Part shown: piece by piece, positions 8,801 to 17,300 of the stretch
Numbering within the stretch: position 1 is the stretch's first letter
Layout: every line of letters starts with the position of its first letter
Assembly: GCF_000723205.1 (NCBI RefSeq)
Contig: NZ_HG315671.1
Coordinates: forward strand, 2,796,940 to 2,860,939
DNA from: Formosa agariphila KMM 3901
Lineage (GTDB): Bacteria; Bacteroidota; Bacteroidia; Flavobacteriales; Flavobacteriaceae
Length of the DNA: 64,000 bases
Reading direction: 5' to 3'
Made by a program: the position numbers and the translations under genes
Notes under the pieces: model-generated
Told to the model about the DNA's origin: nothing
Databases searched by the model: none
Seen by the model: only the letters and a program-made list of their open reading frames with translations

Positions 8801-11800
8801 CTATTACATCTAACGGTACAGAAACAATTAACGATGCTGATGCTTGTAATGTAATCATTACTCGTAACTGGGTATTTACAGATAACAGCGGAAATTCTAC
8901 AGACGTATCTCAAACCATTACAGTAGCAGATACTCAAGCACCAATTGTACCTACAATTCCTGCTGATGTAACTATTGATTGTGCAGATGAATTACCAGCA
9001 ATGATAGACTTAACTGCTCAAGACAATTGTGGTTCTATGGTAACAGTATCTCCTGTAGATGTTACAAACGACACAGATGCTTGTAATATTATAATTACAC
9101 GTACTTGGACTTTCGAAGATGCTTGTGGTAATGTAAGTACAGGGAGTCAAATTATTAATGTTATAGACGAAACAGCTCCTACATTTATTGCGGAAGCTAC
9201 AGATATCGTATTTAATTGTGATGGAGAACAAAGAAATCCAACTATCGATGCTTGGGTAGAGCTTAACGGTTATGCTTTAGCAGAAGACAATTGTTCTGAA
9301 GTAACTTGGTCAAACAATTACGATTCTACTGCAGACATCTGTAACGGTGCTGTAGAAGTAATCTTTACAGCGACTGATGCATGTGGAAACTCAGTAGATA
9401 CAGCAGCAACTTATACTATTATAGATGAACTTGCTCCTGAGATTACTACACAAGCTCAAGACATAACTTTAGAATGTGGAGACTCAAATATTACAGACAT
9501 TCAAAATTGGTTAAACACAAATGGAGGTGCAATGGCACAGGACGTTTGTTCTGATGTAATTTGGAGTAATGATTTTGACTCTAGTGCTTTAGATAATGCT
9601 ACTGACGTTACGGTTACTTTTACTGCTTCTGATGCATGTGGAAACATGAGCACAACTTCAGCAACAATTATCCTAACAGATAATATTGCTCCTATTATTG
9701 AAACACCAGCTCAAGATTTAGTAGTAGAATGTAACGAAGATGCTGCAGATGTTATTAATGCATGGTTAGCTACTAACGGTGGTGCAATGGCAACTGATAA
9801 TTGTTCAGACATTACTTGGACTAACAATTTTACAAGTGGTGCAACAACTGTAACATTTATAGCTACCGATGCTAATGGTAACTCAGTAACGACTACTGCT
9901 ACTATTACGTATATGGACGACTCTGCTCCTATTCTTGACACTCCTGCACAAGATTTAGTAGTAGAATGTAACGAAGACGCTACAAATGTTATCAATGCAT
10001 GGTTAGCAAATAACGGTGGTGCAACAGCAACTGATTACTGTTCAGACATTATTTGGTCTAACGACTTCTCAAATGGTGCTACAACTGTAACTTTTACAGC
10101 TACCGATGCTAATGGTAACTCAGTAACGACTACTGCTACTATTACGTATATGGATGACTCTGCTCCTATTATAGAGACAGCTGCTCAAGATATCGTAGTA
10201 GAATGTAACGAAAATCCTGATGATATCATTAACGCATGGTTAACGTCTAACGGAGGTGCTACAGCAACTGACTACTGTTCAGATATTACTTGGACTAACG
10301 ATTTCACATTTGGTGCTACAACAGTAACGTTTACAGCTACCGATGCTAATGGTAACTCTGTAACAACTACTGCTACCATTACTTATATGGATGATACAGC
10401 TCCTATTCTTGAAACACCAGCACAAGATTTAGTTGTAGAGTGTAACGAAAATGCAGCTGATGTTATTAATGCATGGTTAGCTACTAACGGTGGTGCAACA
10501 GCAACTGATTACTGTACTGACATTACTTGGACTAACGATTTTACAGAAGGTGCTACAACTGTAACCTTTACTGTTATCGATGCTGCTGGTAATTTCGTAA
10601 CAACTACAGCTACGATTACTTATATTGATGAAACTGCTCCTGTAGTAGATAACGCTCCAGTAGATACAACATATGCTTGTATAGACGATGTTCCTACTTT
10701 AGACGCATTAACAGCTACAGATGCATGTGATGGAACTATAACTGCTGAAGGAACTGAAACTATAGACAATGCAGATGCTTGTAACGTAACAATTACTCGT
10801 ACTTGGATGTTTACAGATGCTAGTAATAATTCTACAACTACAACGCAAGTTATTACAGTTATAGATGATGTTGCACCTACAGCAACTGCACCAGCAGATG
10901 TTACAGTAGAATGTACAGACGATGTACCAGCAATGATTGATATTACTGCAACAGACAACTGTGGAGCTACTATAACTTCAACAGGAGTGGATACGGTTAA
11001 CGATATCGATTCTTGTACTAGTGTAATCACTAGAGTATGGTCGTTTACTGATGCTTGTGGTAACACATCTGAAGTTTCTCAAATTATAACTGTAGCAGAT
11101 GTTACTGCTCCAGTATTAGTAAATAGTTTAGATACTAATGTTACGGTTAACTGTGCTCCTCTTCCTGAGAAACCAGAATTAGAGTTTACAGATAACTGTT
11201 CTACAAATGTAAATGTTGTATATACTGAGGATAACACGTCTACAGGTGCAGCATACGAAAACTATCAAGTTATTAGAGATTGGACAGTATCAGATTCTTG
11301 TGGAAATACAGCAGTGTATACACAAACAATCAACGTTAATGTATTACAAGCTCCAGTATTAGAATACGATTCAAGATGTACAGAAGGTGGTGCTATAGAT
11401 TTAGATAGCTACTTAGCAGATTCTGATGAAAATGGTACTTGGGTAGTAGACTCTGGAGATGCAACCTTAAATGGTAGTATATTTGACCCTATTAATGTAG
11501 AAGTTGGAACTTATGTTTTCACATTCACAGAAGCAGATGGATGTGCTAACCAAACAACGGTTACTATTGAAGTAAACGAAGATTGTGTAGAGCCAACTTG
11601 TGATCCTATTGTATCTACATCGGTAACACCAAACGGTGACCAATGGAACGAATACTTTACAGTAACAGGATTAGATAGATGTGGATTTGTAATAGATGTA
11701 GAAATCTACAACCGTTGGGGATCATTAGTATTCAAAGCTCAGGATTACCAAAACAACTGGAATGGAAAAGGTGGTAATGGTGGATTCGGAAGTTCAGAGA

Positions 11801-11898
11801 TTTTACCTACAGGAACATACTATTATATTGTAACACTAAAAAATAGCGGATTGAAACCACTAACTGGTCCAATTTACTTAGGAACAGGAACCAAATAA
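5854..11898 (+). CDS. Giant repeat adhesin with T9SS type B sorting domain
   Basis: A 2014-residue cell-surface protein. Residues 1-35 are a long signal peptide (MKKFYAKKIK, then a hydrophobic run ending FYSYGQS). Residues 36-379 form an N-terminal domain containing VYAGLYWTGRPG, seen in other large flavobacterial surface proteins. Residues 380-1834 are 18 HYR/Ig-like modules of 75-90 residues, each ending in a D-x-x-AP linker and rich in paired cysteines and acidic residues. Two module types alternate: ten of type A (ATDNCSG, IITRTWTFADACGN) and eight of type B (NAWLATNGGA, TWTNDF). The last ~90 residues carry the gliding-motility-associated type B C-terminal domain (SVTPNGDQWNEYF, IYNRWGSLVF, LPTGTYYYIV), the T9SS export and anchoring signal. 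The PorP/SprF and PorE-like genes follow at once. The role is probably adhesion or gliding; no ligand or enzyme domain is visible. Confidence 0.93.
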   Translation: MKKFYAKKIKVYKNIKQYSLLALMLMAFGFYSYGQSAVPFSSRANYTVQGDFTIIGNTNLAPMNPGAGNDSGDMFYVDIDGEPGTVNSSSADINLLDDNGQVANNSNIVYAGLYWTGRPGPDQTFVVNTDNGPKTLNKSVVSLKGPNSGYTTVTANPGDIYYPESVYDNMYIAFADVTDYVKQNGTGSYTVADIALVEGQDLSSNLGIGYYGGWSMVIVYQNPTMKMRNIGVFDGYSFKNVPGDNGYVPARYINLDISNLNTSDIVNAQIGVMAGEGDADLNGDYLATQRNGSTAYNNRLEHSPNTALNFFNSTITVDGSVRNPSGEVYGLDLHKFDLPGSSVAPGQDALSFEYVATKDKYVIYNLTLSFEDNTLPIPPVDATYECLADVPAGEALSAMDNCAPGNEITSLPQDSVNSSDPCNVIITRTWSFTDSCGNTSQVSQTINVVDTTAPIAPEAPADITVACLTDVPADLELEATDNCGAIITATGVDTIVASDGTCNQSVIRTWTFADACGNTSEVTQNIMVVDDIAPIFISGPQDLVYDCDGEQRNPTIDAWVELNGYALAEDNCSEITWTNNYDGESLTCNESVTVEFTATDACGNSISQSATYTLNDVNAPTIDTEPTDLVLECNENSQSTLNTWLMSNGGAIATDICSAEVSWTNDFDPAAFTLEACGVDNATTVIFSTYDDCGNIATTTATITVIDETAPTVPTNVPADVTVECYEDIPAMINLTATDFCAGEITVPGVDTEDNTDPTNIIITRTWTFADACGNTSEVSQIITVNDQTAPVLDGAAPADLALECVSDVPAMEALTATDNCSGIITSNGTETINDTDACNIIITRNWIFADESGNTTEVSQTITVKDETAPVVDNTPADLTLDCSDEIPAIGSLTATDNCAGIITSQGTETVDDSNPIYTVITRTWTFADACGNTTEATQTITVEKDDTAPVVDNAPADVTVECIDDVPTMEALTATDDCSGTITSNGTETINDADACNVIITRNWVFTDNSGNSTDVSQTITVADTQAPIVPTIPADVTIDCADELPAMIDLTAQDNCGSMVTVSPVDVTNDTDACNIIITRTWTFEDACGNVSTGSQIINVIDETAPTFIAEATDIVFNCDGEQRNPTIDAWVELNGYALAEDNCSEVTWSNNYDSTADICNGAVEVIFTATDACGNSVDTAATYTIIDELAPEITTQAQDITLECGDSNITDIQNWLNTNGGAMAQDVCSDVIWSNDFDSSALDNATDVTVTFTASDACGNMSTTSATIILTDNIAPIIETPAQDLVVECNEDAADVINAWLATNGGAMATDNCSDITWTNNFTSGATTVTFIATDANGNSVTTTATITYMDDSAPILDTPAQDLVVECNEDATNVINAWLANNGGATATDYCSDIIWSNDFSNGATTVTFTATDANGNSVTTTATITYMDDSAPIIETAAQDIVVECNENPDDIINAWLTSNGGATATDYCSDITWTNDFTFGATTVTFTATDANGNSVTTTATITYMDDTAPILETPAQDLVVECNENAADVINAWLATNGGATATDYCTDITWTNDFTEGATTVTFTVIDAAGNFVTTTATITYIDETAPVVDNAPVDTTYACIDDVPTLDALTATDACDGTITAEGTETIDNADACNVTITRTWMFTDASNNSTTTTQVITVIDDVAPTATAPADVTVECTDDVPAMIDITATDNCGATITSTGVDTVNDIDSCTSVITRVWSFTDACGNTSEVSQIITVADVTAPVLVNSLDTNVTVNCAPLPEKPELEFTDNCSTNVNVVYTEDNTSTGAAYENYQVIRDWTVSDSCGNTAVYTQTINVNVLQAPVLEYDSRCTEGGAIDLDSYLADSDENGTWVVDSGDATLNGSIFDPINVEVGTYVFTFTEADGCANQTTVTIEVNEDCVEPTCDPIVSTSVTPNGDQWNEYFTVTGLDRCGFVIDVEIYNRWGSLVFKAQDYQNNWNGKGGNGGFGSSEILPTGTYYYIVTLKNSGLKPLTGPIYLGTGTK
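9694..10641 (+). repeat. Four tandem 237 bp units inside the adhesin gene
   Basis: Modules 12-15 are exactly 79 codons each, at 9694-9930, 9931-10167, 10168-10404 and 10405-10641. The 3' half of the unit (GCTACCGATGCTAATGGTAA and onward) is almost unchanged at the DNA level, while the 5' halves differ more. This points to recent unequal crossing-over or gene conversion. The units are in frame, so a gain or loss keeps the protein readable. Confidence 0.92.
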
Positions 11899-11908
11899 AA
11901 AATAACCT

Positions 11909-12874
11909 ATGAAAATTTTAAAGTATCACATAGTAGCTATTGCATTATTGAGTTGCACGGTTGGGATGGCACAACAGTTGCCTCAGTTTACACAATACAT
12001 GTATAACACTATTTCTATTAACCCTGCATATACAGGAAGTAGAGAAACATTAAGTGTAGTTGGACTTCATAGAAGCCAATGGGTTGGTATCGATGGTGCC
12101 CCTACTACACAAACACTTTCTGTTCACAGCCCGCTTAACAACGAAAAGATGGGATTAGGAGGTTCGTTTATACATGATGAACTGGGACCAGAAAATTTCA
12201 ATTATTTATATGCTAGTTTCTCTTATACCATTAATACGGGAGAGAATTCTAAATTAGCTTTTGGTATTAACGCTGGGTTTACTCAGTATAGTTTAGACCA
12301 AGATTTTAGATTACAAAACCCTAACGATCCAATTATCTATGGTATAGAAGATCGTTGGGATCCTAATGTAGGTGCTGGTGTATACTGGCATTCTACAAGA
12401 TGGTATTTAGGTCTATCGGCTCCAAGAATTCTTAATAACGATTATGCAACTAACGAATACGAAGCTTTAGAGCGTGTGAGTTACTATTTAACTGGAGGGT
12501 ATGTGTTCAACCTTGGAGACTACACAAAACTTAAACCTTCATTTTTAGTAAAAGCAACTAACGGTGCTCCGTTATCTTACGACTTAAGTGCAAACTTCTT
12601 ATTCTACGATAAGTTTTGGATTGGTGCTGGTTTCAGACATAATTCAGGTGTAGATGGAAACCAAGTTAACGGCGTTTCAGACTACGAATTTAGAGGTACA
12701 AATGCTATTGCAGGTATGATTGACTTTCAAGTGTCTAAACAACTTAGAATTGGTTATACATACGAATCTCCGATTAACTCTGAAATCAAATACTACCAAA
12801 GCGGAACACACGAAATTTTGTTAATGTTCGAACTATTTAAAGAGAGACGTATAAAATCCCCAAGATATTTCTAA
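11909..12874 (+). CDS. PorP/SprF family type IX secretion membrane protein
   Basis: A 321-residue outer-membrane barrel of the PorP/SprF family. A signal peptide (to about MAQQ, residue 22) precedes the family's typical opening, LPQFTQYMYNTISINPAYTGSRE, and the protein closes with IRIGYTYESPI-type strands and a charged tail. Family members act with T9SS: SprF is needed to display the adhesin SprB in Flavobacterium johnsoniae, and PorP belongs to the Porphyromonas system. The gene starts 10 bp after the adhesin stop and 12 bp before the next gene, so all three are read together. The likely role is as the dedicated outer-membrane partner or anchor for the adhesin just upstream; this last point is inference from context. 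Confidence 0.93.
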   Translation: MKILKYHIVAIALLSCTVGMAQQLPQFTQYMYNTISINPAYTGSRETLSVVGLHRSQWVGIDGAPTTQTLSVHSPLNNEKMGLGGSFIHDELGPENFNYLYASFSYTINTGENSKLAFGINAGFTQYSLDQDFRLQNPNDPIIYGIEDRWDPNVGAGVYWHSTRWYLGLSAPRILNNDYATNEYEALERVSYYLTGGYVFNLGDYTKLKPSFLVKATNGAPLSYDLSANFLFYDKFWIGAGFRHNSGVDGNQVNGVSDYEFRGTNAIAGMIDFQVSKQLRIGYTYESPINSEIKYYQSGTHEILLMFELFKERRIKSPRYF

Positions 12875-12886
12875 AAGACTACCACT

Positions 12887-14800
12887 ATGAAGAAAAAAAT
12901 TATATTCGCTATACTAGCACTTTCAAGTACTTTTATCTTTGCTCAGAAAAAGGTAGCCGACAAATTCTTTAAAAATTACGCTTATGTTAAAGCCAGTGAT
13001 TTATATCAAGATGCTGTTAAAAAAGGAGATAGTAGTGCACATGTATTAACACGATTAGGAGATTGTTATTATAACAACTCAAATTCAGAGCAAGCTGCCG
13101 TTTGGTATTCTGAAGCTATTAAAAAATACGACGATGTAGACCCTATATACTACTACAAATACGCACAGTCTTTACGTAGTTTAGGTCAGTATGAAGATGC
13201 TGTTGTCTATTTAGAAAAGTTTAATGCTGTACAAGCTGACGAAGATCGTATTGATGGAACAGACTTTACTAACGTTGCACTTTACGAAAAACTAAAAAGT
13301 ACAGAAGGTGTTTACGTAGAATTGGTTAATCTACCTATAAATACTAAAAACTCTGACTTTGGAGGATTTGAACACAATGGAACATTTTACTTCGCTTCTA
13401 CTTCTAAAAAGAATAGAGATGAATTATATGCTTGGAATAACGAACCATTTTTAGATATCTACCAATCTCAGATTTCAGAATCTACAGATGGTGAGGATGC
13501 TTCAGATTATAGTTATCCAAACTATGTTAACGCAGACGATATCAATACAAAATATCACGAAGCGAGTGTTGCTATTACTAACGATGGTAAAACCATGTAT
13601 TTCACTAGAGATAACGTAAGTAATAATAAAAAATTAAAAGCTGACCGTGAAGGTACATCGCACTTAAAAATTTACAAAGCCACTTATATCGATAGTACTT
13701 GGCAAGATGTAAAAGAATTATCTATTAACGATAAAGTCTTTTCTACTGGTCACCCTGCTTTAAGTCCAGATAACAAAACTTTATACTTTACTTCAGATAG
13801 AGAAGGTGGTTTTGGACAAACAGATATTTGGAAGGTTGCTATTTTAGGAGAAGACAATTACGGATTTCCTGTTAACTTAGGTGCAGCTGTAAATACTGAA
13901 GGTAAAGAAATGTTCCCTTTTGTTGCGCAAGACGAAACGTTATACTTTTCTTCAGACAGTTATTTAAACTTAGGATTCTTAGATATCTTTAAATCTGATA
14001 TCTTAAAAGGCGGTACTAATGTTGAAAACTTAGGAGCACCTTATAATAGTGGTTACGACGATTTCGCTTTTAACATCAACCCTGAAAAAGGTAGAGGATA
14101 CTTATCTTCTAACCGTGAAGGTGGTATGGGAGGAGACGATATTTATTCTTTCGAAATCTGTTACCAACACATAAAAGGAACTGTTAGAGATAGTAGAACC
14201 GTGTTACCATTAGCATTTGCAAATGTTCAGTTAATTGACGAAACAGGTAAAGTTATTGAAGAGCAAATGGTAGGTGAAGACGGTATGTATTCTTTCCGTG
14301 TAAGATGTAACGCAACTTATAATGTATTAGGTAGCAAAGCAGATTACAAAGATGACTTACAATCTGTAAGCACATCTTTAATTAACGGAAACGATGTTAT
14401 TACTGATCTTAACTTAATACCACTTATTATTGATGACGAGATTGTACTTAACCCTATCTTCTTTGACTTCGATAAATGGGATATTAGAACTGATGCTGCT
14501 TACGAGTTAGAAAACATTGTAAGTGTTATGAGAGAACACCCTAATATGGTTATTAAAATTGAATCTCATACAGATAGTCGTGGTCCAGATAACTACAACT
14601 TAACATTATCTGATAAGCGTGCTAAATCTACTAGAGATTATATCTTATCTAGAGAGATTGATCCTTCTAGAATAGAAAGCGCTATAGGTTACGGAGAAAC
14701 TCAGTTAATCAACGAATGTGCGAATGGTGTGAAATGTACTAAAGAACAACATCAAGCAAACAGACGTTCTAAGTTTATTATCTTAGGAGCTCAAGAATAA
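12887..14800 (+). CDS. PorE-like OmpA family protein (TPR, beta-propeller, regulatory domain, OmpA)
   Basis: A 637-residue periplasmic/outer-membrane protein. Order of parts: signal peptide (ends near FIFAQKK, residue 21); TPR-like helices at about 22-115; a PD40/WD40-type beta-propeller at about 145-395 (NDGKTMYFTRD, SPDNKTLYFTSDREGG, YLSSNREGGMGGDDIY); a carboxypeptidase-regulatory-like domain at about 415-495 (IKGTVRDSRTVLPLAFANVQ); and an OmpA C-terminal domain at about 520-635 (FFDFDKWDIR, IESHTDSRG, SDKRAKSTRDYI) that should bind peptidoglycan. This order is that of PorE of Porphyromonas gingivalis, a T9SS-linked protein. Here it closes the adhesin operon, which suggests a cell-wall tether for that adhesin and its PorP/SprF partner, though many paralogues exist in the family. 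Confidence 0.9.
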   Translation: MKKKIIFAILALSSTFIFAQKKVADKFFKNYAYVKASDLYQDAVKKGDSSAHVLTRLGDCYYNNSNSEQAAVWYSEAIKKYDDVDPIYYYKYAQSLRSLGQYEDAVVYLEKFNAVQADEDRIDGTDFTNVALYEKLKSTEGVYVELVNLPINTKNSDFGGFEHNGTFYFASTSKKNRDELYAWNNEPFLDIYQSQISESTDGEDASDYSYPNYVNADDINTKYHEASVAITNDGKTMYFTRDNVSNNKKLKADREGTSHLKIYKATYIDSTWQDVKELSINDKVFSTGHPALSPDNKTLYFTSDREGGFGQTDIWKVAILGEDNYGFPVNLGAAVNTEGKEMFPFVAQDETLYFSSDSYLNLGFLDIFKSDILKGGTNVENLGAPYNSGYDDFAFNINPEKGRGYLSSNREGGMGGDDIYSFEICYQHIKGTVRDSRTVLPLAFANVQLIDETGKVIEEQMVGEDGMYSFRVRCNATYNVLGSKADYKDDLQSVSTSLINGNDVITDLNLIPLIIDDEIVLNPIFFDFDKWDIRTDAAYELENIVSVMREHPNMVIKIESHTDSRGPDNYNLTLSDKRAKSTRDYILSREIDPSRIESAIGYGETQLINECANGVKCTKEQHQANRRSKFIILGAQE

Positions 14801-14822
14801 TTGACACTCTATTTTATATTAT

Positions 14823-14852
14823 AAAAAAAGCCGCTATTTAGCGGCTTTTTTA
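14823..14852 (+). terminator. Terminator of the adhesin operon
   Basis: Stem GCCGCT/AGCGGC (14830-14835 with 14840-14845) flanked by an A run and a T run, 22 bp past the PorE-like stop. Confidence 0.9.
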
Positions 14853-15970
14853 TTTCTACTAAGTTCCCAATTTGTGCCCTCCTATTCCATCTTAATAGAA
14901 GTGGATTTGTAATGTCAATAAATAAGACCAACAGATATTAGATGAAAAAGACAGCTTTAAAATTTTATGATTTTAAACAAGAATGGATTTGCAAAGTTTC
15001 TTCCCATAGTTGATGCTTTTAGCCTTCTTAGGTTTTAAATTATATACTGTTCGACTTTATTATAATATTTAGACAATTACACAATTCACTACATGATACT
15101 AAAATTGAAAAAGATTTTTAGATGAACTAATGGCATCTTAATAATGTACCGCCTCAAAGAAATTACTCTATTTTAACTTTTAAGACATTGATTTAATATT
15201 CAAATATGGAAATAACATCAATAGAACTATCATGTTATAGAAGCCCTCAAACGACAGGATAAGACTATTTAATTATAACCTAATAAGCTCACTCTCTAAT
15301 TTAGATTATAACTATACTCTAGACATCTAAAAAGTTCAACCTTATTTGCCTTTCTAAAAACACAGACCGCTCCCCTACACTTTTAATGCACCTTGTAATG
15401 TAGACTTAATGAATTCTTGAATACAAACTAAAACTATTGAAATTATCGAATATGTGTAAAATAATGTAGATACTATTTTCTTGCTAATTACTAATAACTC
15501 CACATCATGGGTAGCACATATAAGCCTACATAGCGAATATGTACATATCATGAAGATCGATAAGTAAAAGGATTAAATGTTTAAGAAGCTATAATTTAGA
15601 CGATACAAGACCTAAACAGCTATCTACACCTTCATTATACCTACAAGTAAAGTAACATTGGTAATTGCATTTATAGACTCTAATAAAGCCTTTGTAAGCA
15701 TCTTTATAAAAAAGAGACCACTGACTTGAATACTATACTTATGCCTCGTTTCTTTATAAACTTGACATAAACCTCAACGGATTCATCAAGAATCTTAAAA
15801 GGTGTATGATTAAAGGCAAAACAATGAAAGCAATATGACTCTGCTTGCATTTAGTCAGTAATCAAGATGCAAACACTTTTTAGAATCAACTTATAATTTG
15901 GGTAAGTTTGGATAGTATTTAAGGTGTAAATTGTAAAGAAGAGGTGGTAGATTTTAGCGATTTTAAGACA
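14853..15970. other. 1.1 kb gene-poor spacer
   Basis: No frame here is convincing on either strand, in a window where most gaps are under 300 bp. The longest items are two short adjoining minus-strand frames: 15704-15850 (48 codons, with CFHCFAFNHTPF) and a second one in a shifted frame just downstream that includes YNEGVDSCLGL. In DNA this AT-rich, runs of that size occur by chance, but together they might be the remains of one broken gene. I saw no terminal inverted repeats, no transposase motif and no GC-rich structured RNA. Confidence 0.6.
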
Positions 15971-15971
15971 T

Positions 15972-16007
15972 AAAAAAAACCTGTGAATAATATTCACAGG
16001 TTTTTTA
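15972..16007 (-). terminator. Terminator downstream of the TPR gene
   Basis: A 15 bp stem (AAAAACCTGTGAATA with its complement at 15991-16005) with A and T runs on both sides, 21 bp past the stop of the minus-strand gene. It could act in both directions. Confidence 0.88.
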
Positions 16008-16027
16008 AGAACTAGAAATGTTACTAA

Positions 16028-17272
16028 TTATTTAGCAGCATCTAATTTAGCTTGGATTTCTTTAGACTTTGCAGTCTCCCCAGTCGCATTGTAAATATTT
16101 ATTAATTGTTGGTAAATATTTGGTTCTGGATTTGGGTTCTTTTCAATATACTTTATTAAAGCATCTGCTCCTTGATCAAATAAGCTTGTTTTCTTAGCAC
16201 GTAATTCGTCATAACGAGCGTTATCTTTAGCGCTAGTTCCTAAACTGTTCATTTCTTCAATAAGCTCGTTCCCTTCATCAATATAAGTAGTAGACTCATT
16301 TAAAGCTGCATCAGCATAATCTGGCTTTAATACTAAAGCTTTTTGGAAAGATGCTCTAGCTTGTTCAAAATCTTTATTTTTTAAAGCAATAACACCAATA
16401 TTGTAATGTAAGTTTGGATTGTCTGGTTGCTGCTTAATAGCTTCTTCCATTAATGCACTAAACTTTTCAGTATCTTCTAACTTTAAGTATAAGTTTGCTT
16501 CAGATAAGATTAAATCAATGTTTTCTGGATCTTGTTGTCTAGCTTTTTTAATTGCAGCTAAAGCTTCTTCACTTTTGTCTTGAGACACATAAATTAAAGC
16601 AATGTTTTTAGTAATTTCAGCTTGCTTAGATTCCGTTACACGTTGACCTGGCTTGTTATGAGATTTTGCTTTTACGAATAAGTCTCTGTTCTCTTTAGAC
16701 ATAACTTCTTCTTTACCAGTCTCGATGTTTGTAGCAAAATACTCGGTAGTAATACCTGTATATCCTAACTCATCTAAAGTGATATAGTGTTTTAAAGCTG
16801 TATCGTAATCTTTGTCTTGAACAGCACTTACAGCTGAATAATACAAATACGTCGTATCTGCTGGTACCATGTTATACAATTGCTCAAATTCTGTACTTGC
16901 AGCTTTATAGTTTCCACTAGTAAAGCTCTCGTTAGCTTTTGTTAAAAATGAGTTTTGCATAACGCTAGTCAGTTCAGCAACTTCTCCTTTCATAGAGTCA
17001 TCTACCATACTTAGACTTTCGATAGCCTTATTTACATCCTCTGCAGAACCTGCACCATTTGCATACAACGCTTCAGCTTGTAAGAAATAGTATTTAGATT
17101 TATACTTGTCGTCTATAGACGAAAGTGTTGGCGTTACTTGATTTAATGCTGCTTTAGCTTCTGCGTAGTTGTTACTTTTAATCGCCTTTTCTGCTGCCTT
17201 TAGCTCTTTTTTTTGTGCAAAAGAAAATGCACTTATTGATAAAGCTAAGGCAACTATAACCTGTTTCTTCAT
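16028..17272 (-). CDS. Periplasmic TPR protein
   Basis: A 414-residue exported protein with a signal peptide (MKKQVIVALALSISAFSFAQ) followed by tetratricopeptide helices along its length; clear ones include SNNYAEAKAALNQV near the start, DKSEEALAAIKKARQQDPENID, and PNLHYNIGVIALKNKDFEQARASFQKALVLKPDYADA in the centre. The ATG at 17272 is used; an in-frame TTG at 17281 would add three residues. It lies 28 bp downstream of gyrA on the same strand and is probably co-transcribed from the gyrA promoter. TPR arrays bind protein partners, but which one cannot be told from sequence. Confidence 0.85.
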   Translation of the reverse strand: MKKQVIVALALSISAFSFAQKKELKAAEKAIKSNNYAEAKAALNQVTPTLSSIDDKYKSKYYFLQAEALYANGAGSAEDVNKAIESLSMVDDSMKGEVAELTSVMQNSFLTKANESFTSGNYKAASTEFEQLYNMVPADTTYLYYSAVSAVQDKDYDTALKHYITLDELGYTGITTEYFATNIETGKEEVMSKENRDLFVKAKSHNKPGQRVTESKQAEITKNIALIYVSQDKSEEALAAIKKARQQDPENIDLILSEANLYLKLEDTEKFSALMEEAIKQQPDNPNLHYNIGVIALKNKDFEQARASFQKALVLKPDYADAALNESTTYIDEGNELIEEMNSLGTSAKDNARYDELRAKKTSLFDQGADALIKYIEKNPNPEPNIYQQLINIYNATGETAKSKEIQAKLDAAK

Positions 17273-17300
17273 GGTAATCAAATTAAGTTAATTGTTTTTA

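Noticed and set aside
9694-10641. Regular repeats that could be taken for a CRISPR array
   Set aside because: Units are 237 bp, in frame and coding; there are no short repeats with unique spacers and no cas genes.
6738-11066. Several long minus-strand frames opposite the adhesin gene
   Set aside because: They arise from the repeated codon pattern of the adhesin modules read in antisense; none has a motif, start context or promoter box.
15704-15850. 48-codon minus-strand frame as a gene
   Set aside because: At this AT content such runs occur by chance, it has no family motif, and it stops without a domain; mentioned only as a possible relic.
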